NCBI GenBank assembly: GCA_016934825.1
Contig: JAFGSB010000041.1
Location: forward strand, 1 to 64,000
Reading direction: 5' to 3'
From: Candidatus Zhuqueibacterota bacterium
GTDB lineage: Bacteria; Zhuqueibacterota; Zhuqueibacteria; Residuimicrobiales; Krinioviventaceae
Length of the DNA stretch: 64,000 nt
The notes beneath the pieces were generated by a model. It was not told the origin of the DNA. It saw only the letters and a program-made list of their open reading frames with translations, and searched no databases. This document shows, piece by piece, positions 1 through 9,552 of the stretch. The first letter of the stretch is position 1. Every line of letters starts with the position of its first letter. The position numbers and the translations under genes are program-made.

Positions 1-78
1 AACAATTTAATTTCTACATACAAGTTAAATAATGATCTCATATCTAAAACTTTAATAAAAGAATATATTAAAAGTATC

Positions 79-100
79 GTGTCCGGGTTTAACCGGACAC
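79..100. repeat. Palindrome GTGTCCGG-GTTTAA-CCGGACAC (dispersed intergenic palindrome, copy 1)
   Basis: Direct reading: 8-bp perfect arms around a 6-nt spacer. The 22-bp string recurs exactly at 34466-34487. Confidence 0.85.
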
Positions 101-205
101 TGGTGTCATAAAATTCGTTTTATCGGATTTACGGTTCTTAATTATACAAATTTATTGATTTTAAATTGAAATGCAAGAATAATACAAATGCATTAAATGC
201 AAAAC

Positions 206-239
206 AAAAAAAAAGCCCCGTATTATTAAATAGCGGGGC
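206..239 (-). terminator. Intrinsic terminator of the TPR lipoprotein gene
   Basis: Minus strand has GCCCCG...CGGGGC (215-220/234-239) followed by a T-rich run (complement of aaaaaaaaa at 206-214), downstream of the stop at 263. Confidence 0.85.
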
Positions 240-262
240 AATATCATAAATGTTATATCTAC

Positions 263-1357
263 TTATTTATTTTGTAATTCTTCGGCTTTTTTAAAACATT
301 CCTCACCCTTTTCCTTGTTACCGATTTGAATATAAGCAATACCGAGATTATTCCATATATTCACACTGTCGCCTTTGATAGCAATCGCTTTTTCCAGGTA
401 AGGAATTGATTGATTATAAAAAGAGACCAACTTGTCTTTTTCATCCGGGGTTACTTCTTGTCCATTATTTTCTTTTTCAACTAATACTTTGCGCAGATTA
501 TCAGCCATGCTCAGAAAAGCATTTCCGACATTAACGTTTGCGTCAAAATCATCCGGTTTTGAGCTGATAACTTTACCGAATAATTCTATGGCTTTTTCAT
601 ATTCTCCGTTTAAATAATGGAGTCTTGCAAGATTAAACAAAAGATCAGCATCATCAGGATTCATGGCAAGTGCCTTCTCGTAAGTTTCACGCGCCAGTTG
701 TTTTTCTCCCAAAAAATCATATGCAAGAGCCAGGTTAGCAATGGGATCCGTATTGGTCGGATCAAGTTCCAGCGCTTTGTTTTCCAGTTCGACAACTTTA
801 TTATATTCTTTAGAATCAAAATACAAAGCAGCAAGAGCCTGAATTACTTCAACATTTTCCGGCTCGATTTCCAGGGCTTTTTGGTACATACTCTTGGCTT
901 CATCGAACTGTTGCTTTTGTGTTAATGCAATTGCCAGGTTACGATAGGCTCCAATTTTCTGGGAATCTATCAAAATACAAGTTTGAAATTTTTCAATAGC
1001 ACCGTCTAAATCTTTACCATTGATTCTGTTTACTCCTGAATTAAAAGTGGTAACCCAATATTTTTCACGTGTACTTTTTATTTGTTGATCAAATTGTGGC
1101 GAAAGTTCCAGGGATTTTTTGAACATCTGATTCATCCCGTCCCAGTTGCCCTGATTGGCATATCCTTCTCCAAGTAAATAATGAGCTTCGACGTCATTAG
1201 GATATAATTTAATTGCGTTTTCCAATTGTTCAATAGCTTTTTCCCAGTTGTCTTGCTGAATATATACCTTCGCTGAAGTTACTTCTTTTGTTTGACATGC
1301 CATAATAGAAAGTATTCCAACAAGTAACATAATTACTGCCACATAACGGATTTTCAT
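263..1357 (-). CDS. TPR-repeat lipoprotein
   Basis: Multiple TPR motifs (e.g. NLAIALTQKQQFDEAKSMYQKALEIEPENVE); signal peptide with lipobox-like IMAC. Confidence 0.85.
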   Translation of the reverse strand: MKIRYVAVIMLLVGILSIMACQTKEVTSAKVYIQQDNWEKAIEQLENAIKLYPNDVEAHYLLGEGYANQGNWDGMNQMFKKSLELSPQFDQQIKSTREKYWVTTFNSGVNRINGKDLDGAIEKFQTCILIDSQKIGAYRNLAIALTQKQQFDEAKSMYQKALEIEPENVEVIQALAALYFDSKEYNKVVELENKALELDPTNTDPIANLALAYDFLGEKQLARETYEKALAMNPDDADLLFNLARLHYLNGEYEKAIELFGKVISSKPDDFDANVNVGNAFLSMADNLRKVLVEKENNGQEVTPDEKDKLVSFYNQSIPYLEKAIAIKGDSVNIWNNLGIAYIQIGNKEKGEECFKKAEELQNK

Positions 1358-1425
1358 TACAATCTCCTCAAATTTTCTTCAAAAAAAACAAATTTCGAAT
1401 AATATACAATAATTATCATTTTTAA

Positions 1426-2475
1426 TCAAGTTTTATTTTTTGCCAGCCTGGCAATGTTTTCAAAAAAAGGTGGTTTAATAATTCCTTTCTCCGTAACAAT
1501 TGAATGTATTAAATAATGTGGTGTTATATCAAAGGCAGGGTTATATACTTTTACATCTTCTGGAGCGACAAGTTTTGAGCCGCATCGGATGACTTCTTCG
1601 GCAGCCCTTTCTTCAATGGGAATATCACGACCGCTTTCAAGTGTAAAATCAAATGTGGACAAAGGGGCGGCGACAATAATGGGGATATTATGATGCCGTG
1701 CCAGTACGGCCAATCCATAGGTACCGATTTTATTGGCGACATCTCCATTCCGAACGATACGATCGGCGCCAACAATAATCATATTAATCATTGATTGCTG
1801 CATCAGAAATGCTGCAGTATTATCACATACCAGGGTCACATCGATCCCGTCTTCCAATAATTCAAAGGTTGTTAACCTGGCGCCCTGCAACAGGGGCCGG
1901 GTTTCATCCGCATAAACTTTGATCTTTTTACCCGCTTCAACCCCTGCGCGAATAATCCCCAGGGCAGTTCCGTAATCACCGGTAGCCAGTGAACCCGCAT
2001 TACAATGGGTCAAAATATTTGCGCGATTGGGTAAAAGTTCCGCCCCGAGTTTTCCGATGGTTTTACATGTTTTAATATCATCACTTAATATCTTTTCCGC
2101 CTCTTTTAACAGGGCGGATTTAATTTCCCGGATTGACTTGTTTAAATTGCCGGACAGGCAATTTCTCATCCTCTCAAGCGCCCAGAACAAATTCTTGGCC
2201 GTCGGGCGCGTTGCTTTTAATTCATCAATGGCTTTGTTCGCCTTTCCGAGAAATCCGGGCCGGTCAGATTCACCGGCATTCCAAATGGATAAAACAACAC
2301 CAAACGCGGCGGCAATGCCGATTACCGGGGCGCCTCGTAAATTCATATTTTTAATCGCATTGACTATACCGTGATGATCGGAAATCTCCAGCAACACCAA
2401 TTCTTCCGGCAACTGGGACTGATCCAAAATTCTTACTTTACCGTTTACCCATTCAATGGTTTTAATATCTTCCAT
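1426..2475 (-). CDS. mtnA: S-methyl-5-thioribose-1-phosphate isomerase / eIF-2B alpha-like
   Basis: Family motifs LRGAPVIGIAAAFGV, THCNAGSLATGDYGTALGIIRA, YADETRPLLQGARLT, GADRIVRNGDVANKIGTY. Confidence 0.93.
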   Translation of the reverse strand: MEDIKTIEWVNGKVRILDQSQLPEELVLLEISDHHGIVNAIKNMNLRGAPVIGIAAAFGVVLSIWNAGESDRPGFLGKANKAIDELKATRPTAKNLFWALERMRNCLSGNLNKSIREIKSALLKEAEKILSDDIKTCKTIGKLGAELLPNRANILTHCNAGSLATGDYGTALGIIRAGVEAGKKIKVYADETRPLLQGARLTTFELLEDGIDVTLVCDNTAAFLMQQSMINMIIVGADRIVRNGDVANKIGTYGLAVLARHHNIPIIVAAPLSTFDFTLESGRDIPIEERAAEEVIRCGSKLVAPEDVKVYNPAFDITPHYLIHSIVTEKGIIKPPFFENIARLAKNKT

Positions 2476-2520
2476 ATATTCCGGACATTCTCCTTGCTTT
2501 ATTTCCCGTAACTTCTTCTC

Positions 2521-3849
2521 TCAACAATTCTCTATAATATCAACTATTTTCCTGGACGCGCCTGTGTTTGACAGAATAAAATCCCGTGCCTTTTCTCCGA
2601 TCGCTTGAATTGATTGCGGATTTGTAAACATCATGTTTAGAAATTGATCCACATTCTTTTCAAATTCGATAACTTTGCCGCCGCCGTACTGTAATAATAA
2701 TTGTGGCTCGATGGAAATCGTGTTCCGCGGCCCAAAAAGTACTGCACATCCATGGGCGGCAGGTTCAAGTACATTATGCACTCCCGGCCCGAATCCGCCT
2801 CCCACATATGCCAATTCACCGAGTGAATATAAATTGGCTAACAGGCCGATACCATCAATTAATAAAATCCTGAAAGACCACTTGAAAATTTTGTCAAGTT
2901 CGGAATACCGTATACTTTTAATATTCCGTTTATCAAAAAATCCTTCAATTTGTATTAAATGTTCTTCAGTTGGTTCATGAGGTGCGATAATCACCGTGAA
3001 TTCCGGAAATCTATCTATTGCTTCGGTTATTGCGGGCAATAATATTTTTTCATCCGATGGCCATGTACTTCCGGCAACGAATGTGTTCCGGCGATTAAAA
3101 TAACCTCTTTTTATTAAAAATTCAATCTTTTGATTATTCTGACTTCTTTGAAGAACCCTGTCATATCTTGTGTCACCAAGCACCTGAATGCGTTCCGCCT
3201 CAGGATATACCATTTGATATCGTCTGGAACTTTCCTCCGATACGGTAAGTATTCTTGTAAAAGTTCCGATCACACTGCGAATGGGTACCCTGAATATTTG
3301 ATATAATGTTTTCCTTTTATCTGTAATACTGGCATCTATTAATAAAGATGTGATATTTTTCTTTTTCAGATACCAATGAAAATTAGGCCAGATATCATGA
3401 CGTACGGTAATCGCAATATCGGGTTGGATAATATCAATGAATTTCTTTACATGCCAATAGGTATCAACGGGTATATACGTAACGAAAATATTTTTATCCT
3501 GAATATGAATATTTTCATAGGCAGAAGGTGAAAATATTGATAGAATAATTTGTACAACCGGCATTCTCGATCTTATTTCATCAATTACAGGTTTGGCCTG
3601 TTCAAATTCACCCAATGAAGAGATGTGGATCCAAATCTTTCGATTGTTATTTGAACCATTAGCAATATGTTTTTCTAATTTTTCAAATAATCCTTTTCGA
3701 CCCGTTATACCACGTCTGATTTTATGATGAAACAATCCTGCAAAATGTACAAGAACAAAAAAAAGCGGGATAAAAAGAACATTATATACGAAAAAAAATA
3801 TTTTTGACATTATGTGTGTGCGGTTTCGTTCTGACTTTTGGATCATCAA
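2521..3849 (-). CDS. waaA: 3-deoxy-D-manno-octulosonic acid (KDO) transferase
   Basis: KdtA/WaaA motifs: IWIHISSLGEFEQAKPVI, GDTRYDRV, AGSTWPSDE, GGFGPGVHNVLEPAAHGCAVLFGP. Confidence 0.92.
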   Translation of the reverse strand: MMIQKSERNRTHIMSKIFFFVYNVLFIPLFFVLVHFAGLFHHKIRRGITGRKGLFEKLEKHIANGSNNNRKIWIHISSLGEFEQAKPVIDEIRSRMPVVQIILSIFSPSAYENIHIQDKNIFVTYIPVDTYWHVKKFIDIIQPDIAITVRHDIWPNFHWYLKKKNITSLLIDASITDKRKTLYQIFRVPIRSVIGTFTRILTVSEESSRRYQMVYPEAERIQVLGDTRYDRVLQRSQNNQKIEFLIKRGYFNRRNTFVAGSTWPSDEKILLPAITEAIDRFPEFTVIIAPHEPTEEHLIQIEGFFDKRNIKSIRYSELDKIFKWSFRILLIDGIGLLANLYSLGELAYVGGGFGPGVHNVLEPAAHGCAVLFGPRNTISIEPQLLLQYGGGKVIEFEKNVDQFLNMMFTNPQSIQAIGEKARDFILSNTGASRKIVDIIENC

Positions 3850-4379
3850 CGGAGAGATTTGTATATTTTTAATGATTCATAATCAGAGCCTATGATCAGG
3901 GTGATATCAGAATCGTTCTCATCATTTTTTATAGGATAAACAAGCTCATCGGAGATACCGATTATTTCTCTGAATTTATCGATATCTTTTTTATCCCGGC
4001 GCTCTCTGTTTATAATAACAGTATTTTCGTAATCCCAGGTCGGGGCGTTTCCGACTTCAACAACATCATATCTTTGCCGTTGCAGGTATTCTGAAAATTC
4101 ATTGGCTATCCCGCTAACGCCGCAGCCGTTCAATACTTGGACCCTGACAGGATTGATAATCGGCGTAGTCGAAATAATATCAGGAACTTGTTGAGGTGTA
4201 ACAATTTTATGAATAAACGAAGAAATCAGCACCGCATTAATAACCACCAACCCCCAGATGACCAATAGATTGACTTTTTGTTTTATCGTTGCAAAAGCAG
4301 ACTTATTTTTAGTGGTTGATCTTTTGTAGACAGGGCTTTTTACTTTGATTTTTTTCTTTTTCGTGACTCTCCTGTTCAA
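3846..4379 (-). CDS. LytR C-terminal domain-type protein, single N-terminal TM
   Basis: VRVQVLNGCGVSGIANEFSEYLQRQRYDVVEVGNA resembles the LytR_C domain; ATGA overlap with waaA. Confidence 0.7.
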   Translation of the reverse strand: MNRRVTKKKKIKVKSPVYKRSTTKNKSAFATIKQKVNLLVIWGLVVINAVLISSFIHKIVTPQQVPDIISTTPIINPVRVQVLNGCGVSGIANEFSEYLQRQRYDVVEVGNAPTWDYENTVIINRERRDKKDIDKFREIIGISDELVYPIKNDENDSDITLIIGSDYESLKIYKSLR

Positions 4380-4440
4380 TCTACTTTCCTTTATTGATAT
4401 TGGGTAATGGGAAACCGGTTATTATATTGTATTCTGTATC

Positions 4441-4911
4441 TTAGTATCGGCGAAAGCGGTCATTATAATACCAGGAATTATATCCATAAGGATTTTGACT
4501 ATATTCGACTTCCAATACCGTATTTTCGGTCGGTTTGTATCTGAACTGAGCGCCTGAAATAAAAGGTCCGCTTTTTAGGAACGGGGCGTCATTAGAACCC
4601 GCAAAGGGCTGGTGCGCCATACCCCATTGAAAGCTCAATGTCATCGGCAGTTTAAAATGATATGTCATGGTATTTAAATAAACACCCTGCGATATTCCCT
4701 GGCCTCCCATCGACATATAGCTCATTGTGTAGGATTGAGAAATATCCAGGCGGGAAGGATCCAGACCCAATATACCCAGGGCGCTTTTTCCCGCATTTAC
4801 CGGTGTCCTTAATGCTGTGGAAATATCCACCGGGCCGGTATCTGATTTATATTGTCCAAACACCAAACAGGGCATTAATATCAGCAATAATATTTGTATT
4901 CTCGTCTTCAT
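4441..4911 (-). CDS. Small exported hypothetical protein
   Basis: ORF with signal peptide from internal Met (MKTRIQILLLILMPCLVFG); no family recognised. The track start at 4950 is probably too far upstream. Confidence 0.6.
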   Translation of the reverse strand: MKTRIQILLLILMPCLVFGQYKSDTGPVDISTALRTPVNAGKSALGILGLDPSRLDISQSYTMSYMSMGGQGISQGVYLNTMTYHFKLPMTLSFQWGMAHQPFAGSNDAPFLKSGPFISGAQFRYKPTENTVLEVEYSQNPYGYNSWYYNDRFRRY

Positions 4912-5025
4912 ATCATCTACCCTTATTAATATAGTTAAATTATATAACACAAATTAAAAAAAATTGTAATAATGTCAATAAATATTTTATTGTTTTATAT
5001 AGACCAGAGTTAAAAATTTTTTTTA

Positions 5026-5868
5026 TTATATATTTATTAATTTGTTGTCTATCAACCTGGTCTTGCCGATATAAACAGCAACCGCGATCAGAATATTTCT
5101 CTCTACATTATGCACTACTTTCAGATTTATAGCGTCGACAATGTCCACATAATCTATACGGGCTCTTTTTGCTTTATTGATTATACCGGTCATTTCATCG
5201 ATCAATACCTGTCTGTTTCGTTCACCCTGATTAATCATGTCCTCCGCCGACTGTAAAGCCCGGTATAGGGCCGTCGCGTCCTGTCTTTCTTCGGCCGATA
5301 GATATTTATTCCTTGAACTCATTGCCAGCCCGTCATGTTCCCGGATTATCGGCCCGATGATGATATCGATATCAAAATTCAGATCATCAACCATTTTTTT
5401 GATGACTATTGCCTGCTGGGCGTCTTTTTGTCCGAATACCGCGATATGCGGTTTGACGATGTTGAATAACTTGCCGACAATGGTCGTAACGCCCTGAAAA
5501 TGCCAGGGACGTGAAGCGCCGCACAAACCGGCTGTCAGTTCTTTTACGTTAACAACAGTTTGCGGGTTGCTCATGTACATTTCAATATCATCGGGAACGA
5601 ACAGAATATTCGTTCCGCTTTGGTACGCCAGTTTTTTGTCCCGCTCAAGGTCGCGCGGGTACTCATCCAGGTCCTCATTCGGACCGAACTGGGTTGGATT
5701 GACATAAATACTGGTAACAACGACATCGGCTTTTTGCCTGGCGATTTTAATCAGACTCGTATGTCCATCATGTAAATAACCCATTGTGGGTACAAGTCCG
5801 ATCCGCTTTCCTTCCGTGCGCATTTTATCCGCAAGCGCCTGCATTTCACTGATTCGGGTGACGATCAT
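5026..5868 (-). CDS. panC: Pantoate--beta-alanine ligase
   Basis: GLVPTMGYLHDGHTSLI, VVTSIYVNPTQFGPNEDLDEYPRDLERD, FGQKDAQQ, GLAMSSRNKYLS. Confidence 0.96.
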   Translation of the reverse strand: MIVTRISEMQALADKMRTEGKRIGLVPTMGYLHDGHTSLIKIARQKADVVVTSIYVNPTQFGPNEDLDEYPRDLERDKKLAYQSGTNILFVPDDIEMYMSNPQTVVNVKELTAGLCGASRPWHFQGVTTIVGKLFNIVKPHIAVFGQKDAQQAIVIKKMVDDLNFDIDIIIGPIIREHDGLAMSSRNKYLSAEERQDATALYRALQSAEDMINQGERNRQVLIDEMTGIINKAKRARIDYVDIVDAINLKVVHNVERNILIAVAVYIGKTRLIDNKLINI

Positions 5869-5877
5869 TTTACTCTC

Positions 5878-6696
5878 TTAAAAACTTTCTTCCTGGGACG
5901 GAAATTGACCGTTTTTAACATCCAGTGAGTATTTTTGACAGGCCTCCCTTACTTTTCCGGCAAGTTCCGCATAACGGCGAACAAATTTCGGTTTAAACTG
6001 TTCGAACAGGCCCAGCATATCATAAATAACCAGTATTTGCCCGTCACAGTCCGGCCCGGCGCCGATGCCGATTGTCGGTATGCTTAATTCCTCACTGACT
6101 TTTTTCGCCAGACCGCCGGGTATTTTTTCCAGTACAATCGAAAAAGCCCCTGCATCCTGAAGCGCTTTGGCGTCATTCAACAATTGCTGAGCACCCTGTT
6201 CGGTTTTCGCCTGTACTTTATAACCGCCAAATCTTTTAACGGACTGCGGCGTGAGTCCCAAATGTCCCATAACCGGCATCCCGGATTTCACAAGCCGGCG
6301 GACGGTCTCGGCGACCTCCTCGCCGCCTTCCAGTTTGACCGCGTCGACTGCGGTTTCTTTAAAAAATCGTCCGGCGTTTTTGATTGTTTCTTCGACGCTG
6401 ACCTGAAACGACAAAAAGGGCATATCGCCGACAAGCAGTGCTCTTTCCACACCGCGGCTAACGGCATTGCAGTGATATATCGCTTCGTCCATAGTATAGG
6501 GTAACGTTGTGGGATGACCCGCAAAAACCATCGAGCCCGAGTCGCCGACCAGTATCAGATCGAGTCCCGCCTGGTCCAGCAATGCGGCAAATATAAAATC
6601 ATACGCCGTCAGCGCGGCAATTTTTTCATGCTTTTGTTTTTTTCCGACAATATCGGGTACCGATAATTTCTTTTGTGCAACAGAATTTTTTTTCAT
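5878..6696 (-). CDS. panB: 3-methyl-2-oxobutanoate hydroxymethyltransferase
   Basis: ALTAYDFIFAALLDQAGLDLILVGDS, VMGHLGLTPQSV, PTIGIGAGPDCDGQILVIYDMLG; adjacent to panC. Confidence 0.96.
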   Translation of the reverse strand: MKKNSVAQKKLSVPDIVGKKQKHEKIAALTAYDFIFAALLDQAGLDLILVGDSGSMVFAGHPTTLPYTMDEAIYHCNAVSRGVERALLVGDMPFLSFQVSVEETIKNAGRFFKETAVDAVKLEGGEEVAETVRRLVKSGMPVMGHLGLTPQSVKRFGGYKVQAKTEQGAQQLLNDAKALQDAGAFSIVLEKIPGGLAKKVSEELSIPTIGIGAGPDCDGQILVIYDMLGLFEQFKPKFVRRYAELAGKVREACQKYSLDVKNGQFPSQEESF

Positions 6697-6791
6697 TTTA
6701 TATCGAATTATTATTAAATGATTGTTTTATCTGAAAGGAAACTCGAACGGTTTTCTTCAAATAACGGGCAGGCCGGATAATCAGTTTTTTG

Positions 6792-7715
6792 TTAAAAATG
6801 ACTTGATATTGTAAATCTGTTCAAACTTCCAAGCACGCCGTATGATGTATAGGAATAGTCTATCTTGATTTGTTTCCATAAAAAACCCAGTCCGATTGCC
6901 GCGCCGGCAAAGGTATCGTCGGATGCGTCCACATGCATTTTCCGGCCGATAAAATCGTACCCGAGCCGCAGCAGGACATAATCCGAAAGTGTAAATTCAC
7001 CGCCAATAGCGGCCTGCCAAGCTTCATCACTATATTTGTAGGCGTTCGCACTTAATAACAGAGGCAAATGGGCCAGCTTTTTGGAAAAACCCGCCCGCAA
7101 ACACAAAGGCAGATCATCCTTTGTCTCAACAAAGGCTGATGTTGCGGTACCCAGGTTATAAATCCCGGCGGCAAAGGTCAACTCGTGTTTCGGCATAACA
7201 TACATAACACCCGCGTCAAGCGCCACGGCATCCGCGGAATAGTTTTCAATCGATGCGCGTATATATTTCCCGGTTGCGCCGATGTACAGGTTTTCCGCCG
7301 CGGTGATTGCGTATGACGCGTTCAGGGAAATACTGTTTGCGCCGAATGTACCCATTTCCTGGCCGTACTGGTCCATCTTGTCGAATTGACCGTAATCCTT
7401 GTACAGCACGCTGAATCCGAAATTACCCAAACCCATTCGCGGGTGAACATAACCGATAAAACCGGAGTTAAAATCGAGCAGATCGTTCAAATAGGTAAAA
7501 CTGGCCGTTCTTTTACCGATAACGGCAATACTGGCGGGATTATAATATAAAGAATTGACATCGCCGGGAACGGCGACAAAAGCCCCGGCCATCCCTGCCG
7601 GCCTGGCGCCGACCTGCGTCCTTAAAAATTGAAATCCCGTTGTCGATGGCGAGTACGCATGCGTTGTGATTGAAAAAACCAGGAGTATAACAGCAACTAT
7701 TCTGTATATTTTCAT
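6792..7715 (-). CDS. PorV/PorQ family outer-membrane beta-barrel protein
   Basis: Signal peptide, then TGFQFLRTQVGARPAGMAGAFVAVPGDVNSLYYNPASIA, typical of PorV/PorQ (UPF0164-like) proteins; barrel-like C-terminus. Confidence 0.8.
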   Translation of the reverse strand: MKIYRIVAVILLVFSITTHAYSPSTTGFQFLRTQVGARPAGMAGAFVAVPGDVNSLYYNPASIAVIGKRTASFTYLNDLLDFNSGFIGYVHPRMGLGNFGFSVLYKDYGQFDKMDQYGQEMGTFGANSISLNASYAITAAENLYIGATGKYIRASIENYSADAVALDAGVMYVMPKHELTFAAGIYNLGTATSAFVETKDDLPLCLRAGFSKKLAHLPLLLSANAYKYSDEAWQAAIGGEFTLSDYVLLRLGYDFIGRKMHVDASDDTFAGAAIGLGFLWKQIKIDYSYTSYGVLGSLNRFTISSHF

Positions 7716-7753
7716 ATTTTAAAACCCGTTTGAATATCCGTTCATAAAAAAGA

Positions 7754-7825
7754 GCCACCTGTCGGAATCGAACCGACGACCTGCTCATTACGAGTGAGCC
7801 GCTCTACCATCTGAGCTAAGGTGGC
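7754..7825 (-). tRNA. tRNA-Thr (anticodon CGT)
   Basis: Reverse complement GCCACCTTAGCTCAGATGGTAGAGCGGCTCACTCGTAATGAGCAGGTCGTCGGTTCGATTCCGACAGGTGGC folds as a cloverleaf: 7-bp acceptor, anticodon loop CTCGTAA, T-loop TTCGATT. CCA not encoded. Confidence 0.95.
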
Positions 7826-7850
7826 TTGAACAAAAATTTAGCTATTTATA

Positions 7851-7877
7851 GTGTGATAATCAAGAAAAATATCACAC
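7851..7877. repeat. Perfect inverted repeat GTGTGATA-N11-TATCACAC
   Basis: Direct reading; lies just upstream of the minus-strand tRNA-Thr. Confidence 0.7.
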
Positions 7878-7901
7878 CCGGTTCATATAAAATGCTCTGT
7901 T

Positions 7902-8249
7902 CTATTCAGCAGGGTCCGCGGTAACGTTTTTCATCATTTCATAAGCGTACAAACCGATAAACAAAGCAATCGCGCCAACCAGAATAGCTATAAAAGTCAC
8001 TGCGCCGACCGTGACAAGCAGCTCCACGTATTTGTTTTTATTCTCTCTATGACGATATGTGTCATAAAAAATATCGTAAAACAATTTGCCGATATATAAA
8101 ATAAACAGCAAAATACCCGCCATCATCCGCGGAAAACTCATCCGGCTCTGCATGCTGTAGGTAATGGGCCAGATCAACCAGACTACCAGGCCCCATTTTG
8201 CCACTTCTTTTATATAATAAAAAACTTTGGAATCTTTTTTTTGTTCCAC
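7902..8249 (-). CDS. Hypothetical membrane protein (about 3 TM segments)
   Basis: 115-aa ORF with hydrophobic segments; no family recognised. Confidence 0.6.
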   Translation of the reverse strand: MEQKKDSKVFYYIKEVAKWGLVVWLIWPITYSMQSRMSFPRMMAGILLFILYIGKLFYDIFYDTYRHRENKNKYVELLVTVGAVTFIAILVGAIALFIGLYAYEMMKNVTADPAE

Positions 8250-8260
8250 CTTTTTACCCT

Positions 8261-8632
8261 TTATTCTAACCAGAATGCGTTTTCGATGTGTTTTATCTGC
8301 TGTGTCGTATTAAAAAAAATTATGGCGACCACATCAAACCGGCAGTCCACGTTTTCAATATTGTTTAATTGTAAATACGACTCTGCGGCCATACCGATCT
8401 TTTGCTGTTTTTTCACATCCACCCATGTTTCCGGCTCCCCGAAATCCTTCTGCCTGCCCGCCTTGACTTCCACAAAAACCAGGATTTCGCCCGTTTTCGC
8501 GATTATATCAACCTCACCCTCACGGGTGTGGTAATTCCGCTCCAGTATCTCGTATCCTTTTGCGGACAAATACCCGGCGGCTTCGTCTTCGCCTTTTTTC
8601 CCTGTCCGGGCGCGGTTATTCGAGGCTGTCAT
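8261..8632 (-). CDS. UPF0102/YraN family putative endonuclease
   Basis: ARTGKKGEDEAAGYLSAKGYEILERNYHTREGEVDIIAKTGEILVFVEVKAG; start refined to MTASNNRA (8632) so the overlap with rnhB is short. Confidence 0.88.
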   Translation of the reverse strand: MTASNNRARTGKKGEDEAAGYLSAKGYEILERNYHTREGEVDIIAKTGEILVFVEVKAGRQKDFGEPETWVDVKKQQKIGMAAESYLQLNNIENVDCRFDVVAIIFFNTTQQIKHIENAFWLE

Positions 8633-9272
8633 AATAGTCCAGCAATACTTTGGGTTTAAACGACCTCCGGTGAATGGGACAAACGCCGTGTTCCCGTATG
8701 GCCTGTATATGATTATACGTGGGATAGCCCTTATGTTTCGCAAAATCGTACAACGGATACAATTTGTCGTATTCTACCATCATTTCATCCCGGGTAACTT
8801 TGGCTATTATTGATGCGGCGGCAATGGACATGGACAGCGAATCGCCCTTCACCAGACAGCGGGTTTGTTTATTTATTTTCGGATCCCGGTTGCCGTCGAT
8901 CAGCAAATAATCCGGCGGCTTTTTTAAAGATTCAACCGCCAGCCGCATGGCCTTGAATGTCGCGCCCAGGATGTTCAGTTCGTCGATCTCCTCATGGAAC
9001 ACGATACCGATGCCGACATCGAGCGCCTTGTGCTCGATGACAGCTTTGACGGTTAAACGCTGCCGCGGGGACAGCTTTTTCGAGTCGTTTATGCCGTTTA
9101 TGTATTTTTGCCCGGCCGGAAAAACCACCGCGGCGGCCACCACAGGTCCTGCTAAAGGCCCGCGCCCGGCTTCATCAACACCGGCGACGTGTGTAAAATC
9201 CTGTTCCCAGAGTTCGGTTTCGATACTCAGCACATCCGTTTCCTTTGATTTGAAAGAAATATTATGTGTCAT
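8616..9272 (-). CDS. rnhB: Ribonuclease HII
   Basis: VAGVDEAGRGPLAGPVVAAAVVF, INDSKKLSPRQR, LLIDGNR, VKGDSLSMSIAAASIIAKVTRDEMM. Confidence 0.95.
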   Translation of the reverse strand: MTHNISFKSKETDVLSIETELWEQDFTHVAGVDEAGRGPLAGPVVAAAVVFPAGQKYINGINDSKKLSPRQRLTVKAVIEHKALDVGIGIVFHEEIDELNILGATFKAMRLAVESLKKPPDYLLIDGNRDPKINKQTRCLVKGDSLSMSIAAASIIAKVTRDEMMVEYDKLYPLYDFAKHKGYPTYNHIQAIREHGVCPIHRRSFKPKVLLDYYDSLE

Positions 9273-9351
9273 TCCCGCGAAGGAAGGAAACCATTGTTTT
9301 TCATATACTTATTCCACATTATAATGGATGCCCGTTTGCACGGGCATGACA
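9267..9351. repeat. REP/MITE-like inverted-terminal element (TGTCATtCCCGcG ... CaCGGGcATGACA)
   Basis: Left end tgtcattcccgcgaagg and right end gcccgtttgcacgggcatgaca are imperfect inverted repeats about 85 bp end to end. Confidence 0.6.
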
Positions 9352-9402
9352 ATCTATATGAGTATTTTACAATTAAATCTGTGATGATGCTTTTTTATCT
9401 TC

Positions 9403-9430
9403 CTTTGCGTTCTTTGCGCCCTTGCGTTTT
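9403..9430 (+). repeat. CTTTGCG-type 28-bp repeat, copy A
   Basis: ctttgcgttctttgcgcccttgcgtttt; 23/28 identical to the copy at 9808-9835. Confidence 0.6.
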
Positions 9431-9552
9431 AACAATAGGACAAAACCGGCAAAAGGTGAAAATGGCATATATTCATTTACAAAGTAAAATAATTAAAGGA
9501 TTTACCAAAATCAATGTTAATTACATGACCTCCGGGAGATAAGAATTGGAGT

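Noticed and set aside
8633-8743. N-terminal extension of the YraN-family ORF
   Set aside because: The extension lies inside rnhB and lacks family conservation; start moved to 8632.
9264-9542. ORF MCHSREGRKPLFF... as a gene
   Set aside because: Translates the REP-like and CTTTGCG intergenic repeats; no protein family, no RBS, a typical spurious repeat ORF.
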